A DNA stretch of 13,270 nt, taken from an uncultured Halioglobus sp. (GTDB lineage: Bacteria; Pseudomonadota; Gammaproteobacteria; Pseudomonadales; Halieaceae). The stretch covers positions 1-13,270 of the forward strand of contig CAJQQW010000122.1 of NCBI GenBank assembly GCA_905480565.1. The letters run 5' to 3'. Below, in pieces: positions 1 to 9,802 of the stretch. The translations under genes and the position numbers were made by a program. Each line of letters starts with the position of its first letter. Position 1 is the stretch's first letter. A model generated the notes under the pieces. That model was not told the DNA's origin. It ran no database searches and worked only from the letters and a program-made list of their open reading frames with translations.

Positions 1-947
1 CCGCTCAGCAGGTTGCCGAGAATCCCGGTGGCTCCTATAACCCACTCTTTATATACGGTGGTGTTGGTTTGGGTAAAACCCACTTAATGCACGCGGTGGG
101 TAATGCGCTGCGTCAGCGTAAACCCGACGCAAAAATTGTCTACCTGCACTCTGAGCGTTTTGTGGCGGATATGGTTAAGGCATTACAGCTTAAGGCGATC
201 GATGAGTTTAAGCAGTTTTGCCGCTCCGTGGACGCACTGCTGATTGATGATATTCAGTTCTTTGCGAAGAAAGATAGATCTCAGGAAGAGTTTTTCCATA
301 CCTTCAATGCACTGCTTGAAGGCGGACAACAGATGATCCTGACATGCGATCGTTATCCCAAGGAAATCGATGGTCTGGAAGAACGATTGAAATCCAGGTT
401 TGGATGGGGCCTAACCGTTGCGGTCGAGCCGCCGGAACTTGAAACTCGCGTCGCCATTCTTATGAAAAAGGCAAGTGAAGCGCGGATTGATCTTCCTCCG
501 GATGCTGCATTTTTTATTGCGCAACGCATTCGCTCCAACGTGCGGGAGCTGGAGGGTGCGCTGAAACGGATTATTGCCAGCGCCCGGTTTGTCGGTAAGC
601 CGGTAGATATCGAATTGATAAAAGAGAGCCTTAAAGACCTGCTGGCGCTGCAGGATCGCCAGGTCAGTATGGACAATATTCAGCGCACGGCGGCTGAGTA
701 CTACAAGATCAAGGTATCGGATATGATGTCTCGCAGGCGCAGCCGGTCGGTTGCTCGCCCGCGACAGGTAGCCATGGCGTTGTCGAAGGAACTGACCAAT
801 CACAGCCTCCCGGAGATTGGTGACAGTTTTGGTGGCAGGGATCACACGACAGTGCTGCATGCCTGCCGTAAGATCAAGGAATTACGCGAGACGAATTCCG
901 ACATTCGGGAAGATTACAAGAATCTGCTTAGAACACTCACAACCTGA
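1..947 (+). CDS. dnaA: Chromosomal replication initiator DnaA (5' end missing)
   Basis: DnaA is the AAA+ ATPase that binds DnaA boxes at oriC, melts the origin and helps load the helicase. The frame is open from base 3, so the gene begins left of the window; 314 codons remain. From memory of the 467-aa E. coli protein, about 153 N-terminal residues (domains I-II and the start of III) are missing and the rest aligns without gaps. Visible motifs are Walker A GGVGLGKT (57-80), Walker B LLIDDIQF, the box VII arginines in [10 protein letters not shown], sensor 2 NVRELEGAL, and the domain IV DNA-binding signature [16 protein letters not shown] near the end. It stops with TGA at 945-947 and is followed by dnaN after 87 bp. 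The motifs seen are intact, so the protein is probably functional. The identification is essentially certain. Confidence 0.98.
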   Translation, partial: AQQVAENPGGSYNPLFIYGGVGLGKTHLMHAVGNALRQRKPDAKIVYLHSERFVADMVKALQLKAIDEFKQFCRSVDALLIDDIQFFAKKDRSQEEFFHTFNALLEGGQQMILTCDRYPKEIDGLEERLKSRFGWGLTVAVEPPELETRVAILMKKASEARIDLPPDAAFFIAQRIRSNVRELEGALKRIIASARFVGKPVDIELIKESLKDLLALQDRQVSMDNIQRTAAEYYKIKVSDMMSRRRSRSVARPRQVAMALSKELTNHSLPEIGDSFGGRDHTTVLHACRKIKELRETNSDIREDYKNLLRTLTT

Positions 948-1034
948 GCAGATTATAAAACCTGGCTTTCTAGCGCGCAGGCCAATACGGCCGCCGCCGG
1001 ACAACCTACATTTGGGGAAAGGACGTCACTTATT

Positions 1035-2153
1035 ATGAAGTTCAGTGTTTCGCGGGACAACCTGGTCAAATCTTTGAACCTCGTGGCGGGGGTTGTGGAG
1101 AGGCGGCAAACCTTGCCAATACTGGCTAACGTATTGTTAGTATTGGAAAAAAACCAGCTGTCTCTGACCGGCACGGACCTTGAGGTGCAGCTAGTAGGTC
1201 GGGTTCAGCTTGCCGAAAGCGGCGACAAAGGCGAGGTGACTGTGCCCGCGCGCAAGTTGCTGGATATTTGTAAATCGCTGCCCGAGGGGAGCGATATCAG
1301 TTTCAGCGTCAAGGACGGCAAGGCAACAATCAAGTCCGGACGCAGCCGGTTTACCCTGTCTACCTTGCCGGCGGCGGAATATCCCAATGTCGAGGACAGT
1401 ATCTCGACCCACCAGATGACGCTGAAACAAGGCCAACTGAAGCGGCTGATTGACCGCACGAGTTTCGCCATGGCCCAGCAGGACGTTCGCTATTACCTCA
1501 ATGGCATGTTGTTGGAGTTGGGGAAGAAGAAAGACCTTCGGGTAGTGGCTACCGATGGCCACCGCCTGGCGATGTGCACATTACGTGGAAAGGTCGCAGT
1601 GAAGGGCGAGGGTGAAAGTCAGGTTATTCTGCCTCGGAAGGGCGTGCTCGAGCTTGCTCGTCTTTTGATGGACGAAGACGAGGACATAACCATTAATATC
1701 GGCAGCAACCATTTGCGTGCCAACGCCGGAGCGTTTAGCTTCACGTCCAAGCTAGTAGATGGAAAATTCCCCGATTATCAAAGGGTTATGCCTGCCTCCC
1801 CTGATAAAATCGTCACTGGCTCGCGTCAGGAGTTGCGGCAGGCGTTCACCCGCACGGCAATCCTTTCGAACGAAAAGTATCGAGGCGTTCGCCTCAAGGT
1901 GACAAAAAATACGCTGGATATTGTGGCCAATAACCCTGAGCAGGAGGAGGCCGAGGAGACGCTATCCGTCGACTACAGTGGAGATTCACTGGAAATTGGT
2001 TTTAACGTCAGCTACTTATTGGATGTGTTGGGTGTTCTGAGTGGTGAGAAAGTAAAGCTTTCACTGGCGGACCCGAATAGCAGCGCGTTGCTCGAGGAGT
2101 CTGACGATGATGATGACGATTCATGCTATGTCGTTATGCCAATGCGTCTCTAG
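1035..2153 (+). CDS. dnaN: DNA polymerase III beta subunit (sliding clamp)
   Basis: DnaN forms the dimeric ring that tethers DNA polymerase III and many repair proteins to DNA. The product is 372 aa against 366 in E. coli and has the usual three clamp domains of roughly 120 residues each. Recognisable blocks are the N-terminal RRQTLPILANVLL, ATDGHRLA in the middle domain, and the invariant C-terminal MPMRL (residues 368-372) that lines the partner-binding pocket. The ATG at 1035 follows an AAAGGA ribosome-binding site (1018-1023) with 11 nt spacing, and the protein starts MKF like its homologues. An acidic stretch with six consecutive aspartates (residues 357-362) lies just before the C-terminal strand, where E. 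coli has a shorter, mostly uncharged loop. It sits 87 bp after dnaA and 71 bp before recF, consistent with one dnaA-dnaN-recF unit. Confidence 0.98.
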   Translation: MKFSVSRDNLVKSLNLVAGVVERRQTLPILANVLLVLEKNQLSLTGTDLEVQLVGRVQLAESGDKGEVTVPARKLLDICKSLPEGSDISFSVKDGKATIKSGRSRFTLSTLPAAEYPNVEDSISTHQMTLKQGQLKRLIDRTSFAMAQQDVRYYLNGMLLELGKKKDLRVVATDGHRLAMCTLRGKVAVKGEGESQVILPRKGVLELARLLMDEDEDITINIGSNHLRANAGAFSFTSKLVDGKFPDYQRVMPASPDKIVTGSRQELRQAFTRTAILSNEKYRGVRLKVTKNTLDIVANNPEQEEAEETLSVDYSGDSLEIGFNVSYLLDVLGVLSGEKVKLSLADPNSSALLEESDDDDDDSCYVVMPMRL

Positions 2154-2224
2154 GGCTAAGGGCGGCGCGCATATCAGAACGCTCTCTATCGGTGATACAC
2201 CAAGTGACTCAGTAGCCTGCTGAC

Positions 2225-3331
2225 GTGGCTTTAGCAGCATTGCAGATAAGTCGCGTAAGGAACTTGCGCAAGGTCGAGCTACAGGGCTTTCAGGGCGTAA
2301 ACGTGCTGCACGGACTCAATGGCAGCGGGAAAACCAGTGTTCTCGAGGCAATACACCTGTTGGGGATGGCCCGCTCCTTTCGGGGCAATAGCGTCAAATC
2401 CCTAATTACACATGGAGAGAATGACTGCACGGTCTTCGGCACGAGCGCGCGCTCGTCCCAAACGCAAGCGCTTGCCCTCGGTGTCCAGCGCACACGCGTT
2501 GGAGAGGCCCGTATCAAGGTGGGTGGCGAGCCGGTGAGAACCGTTGCCGCATTAGCGGAGCATCTGCCTTTGCAGGTGATTACCGCGGATAGTTTTGATC
2601 TCCTGACTGGCGCGCCGGGCGCTAGACGCCGTTATCTTGACTGGGGGGTGTTCCACGTGGAACAACGGTTTTTTGGCCAATGGAAACGCTTCCAGCGGTG
2701 CATAAAACAGCGCAACAACCTGCTCCGTCGTGGTAAGGTATCAGGTGGGGAGCTTGATGCCTGGACGCGGGACCTGGCCCAGACGGGCACGGCGATCAAC
2801 GAATACAGAGAGGCCTATTTTGAGACGCTGCGGCCTGTTTTTAGTGCGATAATTGCGCAGTTATCACCTTCATTGGAGGGGTTAGAGCTGCGCTATCAGC
2901 GCGGGTGGGACAAGCAGTTGGGCTATGCCGAGGCGCTGGCGCAGGGCCTCACTGCCGATGAGGAGCACGGCTATACCCATACTGGCCCTCAGCGAGCAGA
3001 TATAAGAGTGATGTCGGGGGCGTATGCGGCTGCGGACATACTGTCCCGGGGTCAGCAGAAGCTGGCTGTATGCGCCTTGAAGTTGTCTCAGGGCCAGATT
3101 TTGGCGCAAAAAGGGCACGGAAGCAGTACGTATTTGATCGATGATCTTCCGTCAGAGCTCGACCAGGTGCACAGTAAGCGGGTTTGTGACCTGCTTGCCA
3201 CAATGGAGGCGCAGGTATTTATTACTTGTATAGATCCGCGAGAAATTCGGTCCGTGTGGCCTGAAGGCCATGATCTGGCGATGTTCCACGTGGAACAGGG
3301 TTCGGTCGGGCCTTGTTCAGACGCGCAATAA
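2225..3331 (+). CDS. recF: DNA replication and repair protein RecF
   Basis: RecF is an SMC-like ATPase that, with RecO and RecR, loads RecA at single-strand gaps and stalled forks. The product is 368 aa against 357 in E. coli. It has Walker A GLNGSGKT (residues 30-37), the conserved LLTGAPGARRRYLDWGVFH block (127-144; RecF signature), the ABC signature SRGQQK (274-279) and Walker B/D-loop YLIDDLPSELD (303-313). The GTG start at 2225 is supported because the N-terminus then aligns residue for residue with E. coli RecF up to the RN pair, and a stop codon lies upstream in frame at 2213-2215. No convincing Shine-Dalgarno precedes it, so translation may be weak or coupled to dnaN. Unusually, two parS palindromes lie inside the coding sequence, each encoding the peptide FHVEQ (residues 143-147 and 354-358). 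Confidence 0.97.
   Translation: MALAALQISRVRNLRKVELQGFQGVNVLHGLNGSGKTSVLEAIHLLGMARSFRGNSVKSLITHGENDCTVFGTSARSSQTQALALGVQRTRVGEARIKVGGEPVRTVAALAEHLPLQVITADSFDLLTGAPGARRRYLDWGVFHVEQRFFGQWKRFQRCIKQRNNLLRRGKVSGGELDAWTRDLAQTGTAINEYREAYFETLRPVFSAIIAQLSPSLEGLELRYQRGWDKQLGYAEALAQGLTADEEHGYTHTGPQRADIRVMSGAYAAADILSRGQQKLAVCALKLSQGQILAQKGHGSSTYLIDDLPSELDQVHSKRVCDLLATMEAQVFITCIDPREIRSVWPEGHDLAMFHVEQGSVGPCSDAQ
2649..2664. promoter_or_regulatory. parS: parS chromosome-partitioning site 1 (inside recF)
   Basis: The 16-bp sequence TGTTCCACGTGGAACA is a perfect palindrome and matches, from memory, the parS form of pseudomonads; the Bacillus consensus differs only by T/A for C/G flanking the central CACGTG. 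ParB binds such sites, spreads, and recruits ParA and SMC to segregate the origin region. It lies in recF at codons for the conserved FH of the DWGVFH block, so the same bases serve as a protein motif and a ParB target. An identical copy lies 633 bp downstream. parAB genes are not in the window, so ParB binding is inferred. Confidence 0.88.
3282..3297. promoter_or_regulatory. parS: parS chromosome-partitioning site 2 (3' end of recF)
   Basis: This is a second perfect 16-bp palindrome TGTTCCACGTGGAACA, identical to the site at 2649-2664 and in the same codon phase, so it also encodes FHVEQ (RecF residues 354-358). It lies 83 bp before the gyrB start. Two exact copies of a 16-mer within 650 bp are very unlikely by chance, and a location near dnaA is where parS sites normally cluster. 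ParB binding is inferred from the sequence match and the position. Confidence 0.88.
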
Positions 3332-3342
3332 TGAAAATGACG

Positions 3343-3355
3343 CCCGGTTGCCGGG
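3343..3355 (+). other. Small GC hairpin in recF-gyrB spacer
   Basis: CCCGG, a TTG loop, and CCGGG form a 5-bp stem in the 48-bp spacer, 10 nt before the gyrB ribosome-binding site AAGGG. There is no following T-run, so it is not a normal intrinsic terminator. It could modestly structure the gyrB leader, or it could be chance in GC-rich DNA. Confidence 0.3.
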
Positions 3356-3373
3356 GCACAGTATCAAGGGTAA

Positions 3374-5797
<2,424 letters not shown>

Positions 5798-5830
5798 CTG
5801 GCTGCTCTTGTTGGTTCTCACGATAAATAA

Positions 5831-6046
5831 ATTGCCGGCGGCCGGTGTGCCGCCTACGACCTCGGTTATTCCGATGTACTGGGGCAGAAGATCAGCGAGG
5901 CCTATTACTCAGAGAAAGAAACAGTGTTTGGCTCCGTCTGCCACGGTGCCCTGGGCTTTATTCGGGCGCGGGATCGCGATGGCAAGTTACTGATTGCCGG
6001 TCGCAAGATGACCGGCGTCAGCGACAAGCAAGTGAAGGAACGCGGC
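5831..6046 (+). pseudogene. Remnant of a DJ-1/PfpI-family (type 1 glutamine amidotransferase-like) gene
   Basis: One + frame reads about 72 codons that resemble the central part of DJ-1/PfpI superfamily proteins. It begins IAGGRCAAYDLGYSDVLG and includes the nucleophile elbow SVCHGALGFI (Cys codon 5939-5941) followed by GRKMTGVSDKQVKE. A TAA stop in the same frame lies immediately upstream (5828-5830). The usual N-terminal half is absent, because only 33 bp separate gyrB from the similarity. After codon 6044-6046 the frame continues to a stop at 6173-6175 but no longer looks like the family and runs antisense into rmuC. A normal family member is about 170-230 aa, so this is a fragment with both ends lost. 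A start at GTG 5924 could give a short peptide, but I see no ribosome-binding site that supports it. The family assignment is from memory of conserved motifs. Confidence 0.72.
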
Positions 6047-6090
6047 ACGGTCTCAACCCGCAGCAATCAACAGCACTTCGTCAATGACGC

Positions 6091-7617
6091 TTATTCCGTA
6101 TCGCTATCTTCTTTTGACCCTGATTCGTCCGGGGGGATGAAGTCGATTTCCAGATTAGCCCTCTCTGTAAAATAGTCGGGTAGCTCCGCCTTGATAGCGG
6201 GCGCCAGATTTTTGAATTCGCCGACCTGCTTCACCAGGTTGCCCCGGCCACTGACCAGTTGGCCTTCTGCCTTAACGTAGGATTCAAGAGCGCGATCAAG
6301 CCCGCGTTTAACGCCCTCGAAACTTTCCAGAAAGGCGTTCAACTTCTTGAAGACTCGCTCCGCTTTCTCGGCAAGCGCTGCGGTGTGTTTATTCTGGTCC
6401 TCATAGCGCCACAACTGGCGCACAATGTTAAGGCTTGTCAGCAGGGTTGTCGGCGTAGCAACCAGTACGTTGTTTTCGATTGCCGTTTGGAATAGCAGTT
6501 CGTCCGCTTTGAGCGCCTCGACGAAGGCGGACTCAATGGGCACAAACATGAATACAATTTCGGGTGAATTGAGGCCGGGTAACTTGTAGTAGTCCTTGTT
6601 GGATAATTCCGCGATACGCTGGCCCATGGCTTTCACATGCTCCTCAAGAGCGAGCTTGCGCTCGGTGTCGTCCTCGCTGTTGATGTAGCGCGTGTAGGCC
6701 GCCAGGGAGACTTTTGAGTCGATAATGAGGTGCTTGTCCTGAGGCAGATACACCACAGCGTCTGGCCGCAGCTTGCCGTCTTCGGTCGTAATAGAGACCT
6801 CTCGCTTATAGTCTGTTCCCAGCTGCAGCCCGGATCGATCCAGAACATTTTCCAGCACCAGCTCCCCCCAGTTCCCCTGCAGCTTCTTTTGTCCGCGCAG
6901 CGCGGTGGACAGCTCGTGCGCCTCAGTTGTGATTTTCTGATTGAGCTCTTTCAGGTTCTCCAGTTCTTTTTTCAGTTCCCCTCTCTGTGTGGTTTCCCGG
7001 TGGTGAATATCCTGCACTTCTTTCTTGAATCCGTCGATGGATTGCTGGAAAGGAGCCATGATAGAAGTGAGGGAAGACTTGTTTGTCTCCTGCATTGCAC
7101 GAGTCTTGGTGTCCAGAATCTCGTTGGCCAGGAGCTTGAAGTGTTTCGCCAGTTTTTCTTCCTGGGCGTTCAATTGGGCCAGCTGGCTCTCGTAGTTTTT
7201 TTCGCGCTCGTCCAGTGATGTTTTGAGCTCGGCAAATTCTGTACTCAGGCTCCGGTTCTCCCGCTGCAACTGATCGCGGCTCTCTTCCATAGCGCTCAGC
7301 CGCTGCCGCAATTCCTCGCTTCGCTTATTGCTCTCCTCCGCCTTGATCTTGAACGCCGTGGCATTTTCTGTCGCCTCTGCCAGGGCTTTGCCCTGCGCGT
7401 GAAAACGAGAAGTGTTCTCGCGCTCTTGTAAGGATCCGTCCTGCAGCTGCTTCCGAACTTCCGCCAGCTCTCTCTCCAGGCCGACCCGCTCCTCCCGGCC
7501 CGAAGCCCTGTCGCGGCTGCTCTGAGCAGCCTTCCAGATAGCGATCAGCATGGCGACAAAAAAGCAGGCCGCCATCGCGCCGGCGATGGTTAACAGGTGT
7601 TCTTCGGTTAAGATCAT
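6091..7617 (-). CDS. rmuC: DNA recombination protein RmuC
   Basis: RmuC is a membrane-anchored protein that limits recombination between inverted repeats in E. coli; its biochemical activity is poorly defined. The product is 508 aa (E. coli about 475). It has an N-terminal membrane helix (residues about 9-29), a long charged coiled coil (about 35-240) and the RmuC domain from LQGNWGELVLENVL (246-259) onward. Within that domain, RPDAVVYLP (Asp286) and IIDSK (Asp300, Lys302) fit a PD-(D/E)XK nuclease-like motif, consistent with published predictions for the family. The C-terminus is acidic (PPDESGSKEDSDTE). The ATG at 7615-7617 follows GGAGGG (7628-7633) with 10 nt spacing. It lies 102 bp downstream of glyS on the same strand, so it may be co-transcribed with glyQS. 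A perfect 8-bp stem palindrome lies directly before its ribosome-binding site. Confidence 0.95.
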   Translation of the reverse strand: MILTEEHLLTIAGAMAACFFVAMLIAIWKAAQSSRDRASGREERVGLERELAEVRKQLQDGSLQERENTSRFHAQGKALAEATENATAFKIKAEESNKRSEELRQRLSAMEESRDQLQRENRSLSTEFAELKTSLDEREKNYESQLAQLNAQEEKLAKHFKLLANEILDTKTRAMQETNKSSLTSIMAPFQQSIDGFKKEVQDIHHRETTQRGELKKELENLKELNQKITTEAHELSTALRGQKKLQGNWGELVLENVLDRSGLQLGTDYKREVSITTEDGKLRPDAVVYLPQDKHLIIDSKVSLAAYTRYINSEDDTERKLALEEHVKAMGQRIAELSNKDYYKLPGLNSPEIVFMFVPIESAFVEALKADELLFQTAIENNVLVATPTTLLTSLNIVRQLWRYEDQNKHTAALAEKAERVFKKLNAFLESFEGVKRGLDRALESYVKAEGQLVSGRGNLVKQVGEFKNLAPAIKAELPDYFTERANLEIDFIPPDESGSKEDSDTE

Positions 7618-7635
7618 GGCATTTTGTCCCTCCAG

Positions 7636-7661
7636 TCGGCAGTGTAAATCAATACTGCCGA
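7636..7661. repeat. Perfect inverted repeat upstream of rmuC
   Basis: TCGGCAGT and its exact complement ACTGCCGA form an 8-bp stem around a 10-nt AT-rich loop. The element ends 2 nt before the GGAGGG ribosome-binding site of rmuC on the - strand. In RNA it would be a hairpin next to the Shine-Dalgarno; in DNA it has the size of an operator for a dimeric repressor. On the - strand the stem is followed by CTGGAGG rather than a T-run, so it is not an intrinsic terminator for glyS. Its function is unknown. Confidence 0.6.
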
Positions 7662-7674
7662 TATATCCGCGAGG

Positions 7675-7694
7675 ACACGTCAGGCCTGTCGTGT
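7675..7694. repeat. Imperfect 20-bp palindrome and adjacent direct repeat downstream of glyS
   Basis: ACACGTCAGGCCTGTCGTGT matches its own reverse complement at 18 of 20 positions, with a perfect CAGGCCTG core. On the + strand it runs into TTTT (7694-7697), and immediately beyond it a 7-bp direct repeat CAGGCAG occurs twice (7698-7704 and 7706-7712). It lies between the glyS stop (7720) and the rmuC leader. Without a - strand T-run it is a poor terminator for glyS. A regulatory or RNA-structure role is possible but unproven. Confidence 0.45.
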
Positions 7695-7719
7695 TTTCAG
7701 GCAGTCAGGCAGATGGGCG

Positions 7720-9798
7720 TTACTTCGAGGTCGCCAGCAGTGAAATATCAGCGACTCCAAGAAACAGCTGCCGCAGCTGCATCAGCAAATTGAGGCGGTT
7801 GTTGCGCTTCGCCTCGTCGTCTGTGTTAACCATCACCTGGTCAAAAAAAGCATCGACCGGATCACGAAGACTGGCCAGGCTGCTCAATGCCTCTGCGTAT
7901 TTACCGTCAAGCAGGTCTTGATGACAGCTCACTTGTAATGGCTTGAGGTGTTCGGCAAGAGCTATTTCCTGTGGCGCCTGAAGTAAGTCAGCGCTTACTT
8001 CGCCAAAGGAGTGATCACTGTCAAGCTTGGCCAGGATGTTGGCGACCCGCTTGTTGGCAGCGGCGAGGGACTGCGCCTGTGGCAGTCGTGAGAAGGCAGC
8101 GACAGCCAGTACACGCTGGTGAATATCCAGAGGCCGGGACGGCTTCCGAGCGCTGACCGCCTTAAAGACCTCGGCGGGAATGTTGTCGTCCTCGTACCAG
8201 GCGCGAAAGCGCTCGATCATATAGTCGAGGACGGCTTCGGTCGTACCGGGGCTCAGCAATCCCGCGGGGTATTGCCCGGCAGCGCTTTCCAGGCAGTGGC
8301 GCAAATCCAGGTCTATTCCCTTCTCTACGATAATTCTCAGTGCGGCCAGGGATGCTCGGCGCAGGGCAAAAGGGTCTTTTGAGCCGCTGGGTGGCTGTCC
8401 AATACCAAAGATTCCTACGAGTGTATCGAGCCGGTCGGCCAGGCCCAGGCAGGCGGCGGTGGCGGACTCGGGTAGTTTGTCTCCCGCATAGCGTGGCCAG
8501 TATTGCTGGGCAATGGCGGAGGCGACCTCTGCATCCTCGCCGTCGTGCAAGGCGTAGTATGCGCCGGCGATGCCTTGCATATCGGAAAATTCCAGCACCA
8601 TATCGGTACCAAGGTCTGCCTTGCAAAGCCTAGCTGCGCGCCGCGCCATGTCTGGCGAGGAACCGATTGTTTCGGCTAATTCCCCCGCGAGGCCGGTAAT
8701 TCGCTCGGTCTTATCGAGTAATGTACCCAGCTTTTGCTGGAAGACAATGTTGCCCAGCGAGTCCACCCGGTTCGCCAAAGGCGTTTTTTTGTCCGTCTCA
8801 AAAAAGAAAGCGGCATCCGCGAGGCGTGGACGAATCACACGTTCGTTGCCTGCAACCACCTGAGCGGGGTCTTTGCTTTCAATGTTAGAGACAGTGATGA
8901 AGTGCGGTCGGAGCTGACCTTTTTCATCGACTACATGAAAATACTTCTGGTGCTCTTTCATCGACGACACCAGCGCCTCGGCCGGCACGTCCAGGAAGCG
9001 CTCTTCAAATGCACCGGCCAACGCGACAGGCCACTCCACTAGCCCCGTCACCTCATCCAGCAAGTCCTGGTCAATGACAGCTTTTGCAGTCAGGCTTTTC
9101 GCTGTCTCATCAACCTGCGCGCGAATAATTTCCTGCCTTCGCTCGAAGCAGGCCACGACGTGGGCATCCCAAAGGACGGTTTCATAGTCCTCGGGCTGTT
9201 CCAGTTGTATCTCCCCGCTGCTGTGGAAGCGGTGGCCCCGGGTGGTATTGCCGATAGGCAACCCGAGAACAAGGCCCTCAACAAGCGTGCCTCCCAGCAG
9301 GGCAACGACCCAATGAACCGGCCGCACAAATTCCTCCCGCCCGGCTCCCCAGCGCATACGCTTCGGAATCGGAAGCGTGTACAGGCTGTTCTGGATTATG
9401 TCCGTGAGCACATCGGCGGCGCGGGCTCCGTTCTCCGTTTTTACAATGCCCAGCCGCGCGCCCTTGGCCGTATCGATAACGGACAACTCGTCTGGCGCTA
9501 CTCCCTGCTTGCGGGCGAAGCCCGCCGCCGCTGGCGTGAAATCGCCGTTGTCATCCCGTGCCTTGTCGGCGGGCGGCCCCAAAGCTTCCACGCGCTTATC
9601 GGGCGCCTGCTGCTGTAGCGTTGAGACCACTACCGCCAAGCGCCGCGGGGTAGCGAACCAGCGGACGTCACCATGGGTAAGCGCTGCCTGCTGAAGACCG
9701 GCGACAATGTTATCCCGAAAAGCCAGGCCGAGTGACTTCAGGGCGGTAGGTGGTAGTTCTTCTGTCCCTATTTCTATCAGCAGACTCTCGGTGCCCAT
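7720..9798 (-). CDS. glyS: Glycine--tRNA ligase beta subunit
   Basis: This is the large subunit of the bacterial alpha2beta2 glycyl-tRNA synthetase, needed with GlyQ to charge tRNA-Gly; it contributes tRNA recognition. The product is 692 aa against 689 in E. coli. The N-terminus MGTESLLIEIGTEELPP is the family signature, and MRWGAGREEFVRPVHW, the FQQKLGTLLDKTERI stretch and GSKDPFALRRASL further in are also typical. The C-terminal third corresponds to the anticodon-binding region. The ATG (9796-9798) lies 4 nt after the glyQ stop; GGAGG (9811-9815) is 12 nt upstream within the end of glyQ, so translation is likely coupled to glyQ to keep subunits balanced. It is followed by rmuC after 102 bp. 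I see no frameshift or truncation. Confidence 0.97.
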   Translation of the reverse strand: MGTESLLIEIGTEELPPTALKSLGLAFRDNIVAGLQQAALTHGDVRWFATPRRLAVVVSTLQQQAPDKRVEALGPPADKARDDNGDFTPAAAGFARKQGVAPDELSVIDTAKGARLGIVKTENGARAADVLTDIIQNSLYTLPIPKRMRWGAGREEFVRPVHWVVALLGGTLVEGLVLGLPIGNTTRGHRFHSSGEIQLEQPEDYETVLWDAHVVACFERRQEIIRAQVDETAKSLTAKAVIDQDLLDEVTGLVEWPVALAGAFEERFLDVPAEALVSSMKEHQKYFHVVDEKGQLRPHFITVSNIESKDPAQVVAGNERVIRPRLADAAFFFETDKKTPLANRVDSLGNIVFQQKLGTLLDKTERITGLAGELAETIGSSPDMARRAARLCKADLGTDMVLEFSDMQGIAGAYYALHDGEDAEVASAIAQQYWPRYAGDKLPESATAACLGLADRLDTLVGIFGIGQPPSGSKDPFALRRASLAALRIIVEKGIDLDLRHCLESAAGQYPAGLLSPGTTEAVLDYMIERFRAWYEDDNIPAEVFKAVSARKPSRPLDIHQRVLAVAAFSRLPQAQSLAAANKRVANILAKLDSDHSFGEVSADLLQAPQEIALAEHLKPLQVSCHQDLLDGKYAEALSSLASLRDPVDAFFDQVMVNTDDEAKRNNRLNLLMQLRQLFLGVADISLLATSK

Positions 9799-9802
9799 GT
9801 CC

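Noticed and set aside
954..959. TATAAA after dnaA as a dnaN promoter -10
   Set aside because: No acceptable -35 hexamer sits 16-18 bp upstream, so it is not supported as a promoter.
948..1034. dnaA-dnaN spacer as a replication origin
   Set aside because: It is only 87 bp, GC-rich, and shows no TTATCCACA-type DnaA boxes. The origin is more likely upstream of dnaA, outside the window.
5837..5854. GGCGGC/GCCGCC hairpin after gyrB as a terminator
   Set aside because: The stem is only 6 bp, has no following T-run, and lies inside the PfpI-like coding remnant; it is probably chance in GC-rich DNA.
6730..7218. A 162-codon + strand open frame inside rmuC
   Set aside because: It is antisense to the rmuC coiled coil; its Leu/Phe/Val-rich content is what antisense reading of Glu/Lys/Gln-rich codons gives.
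8162..8626. A 154-codon arginine-rich - strand frame inside glyS
   Set aside because: It is an alternative frame of glyS in GC-rich DNA, rich in Arg and Pro, with no known motif; GlyS covers the same bases with clear homology.
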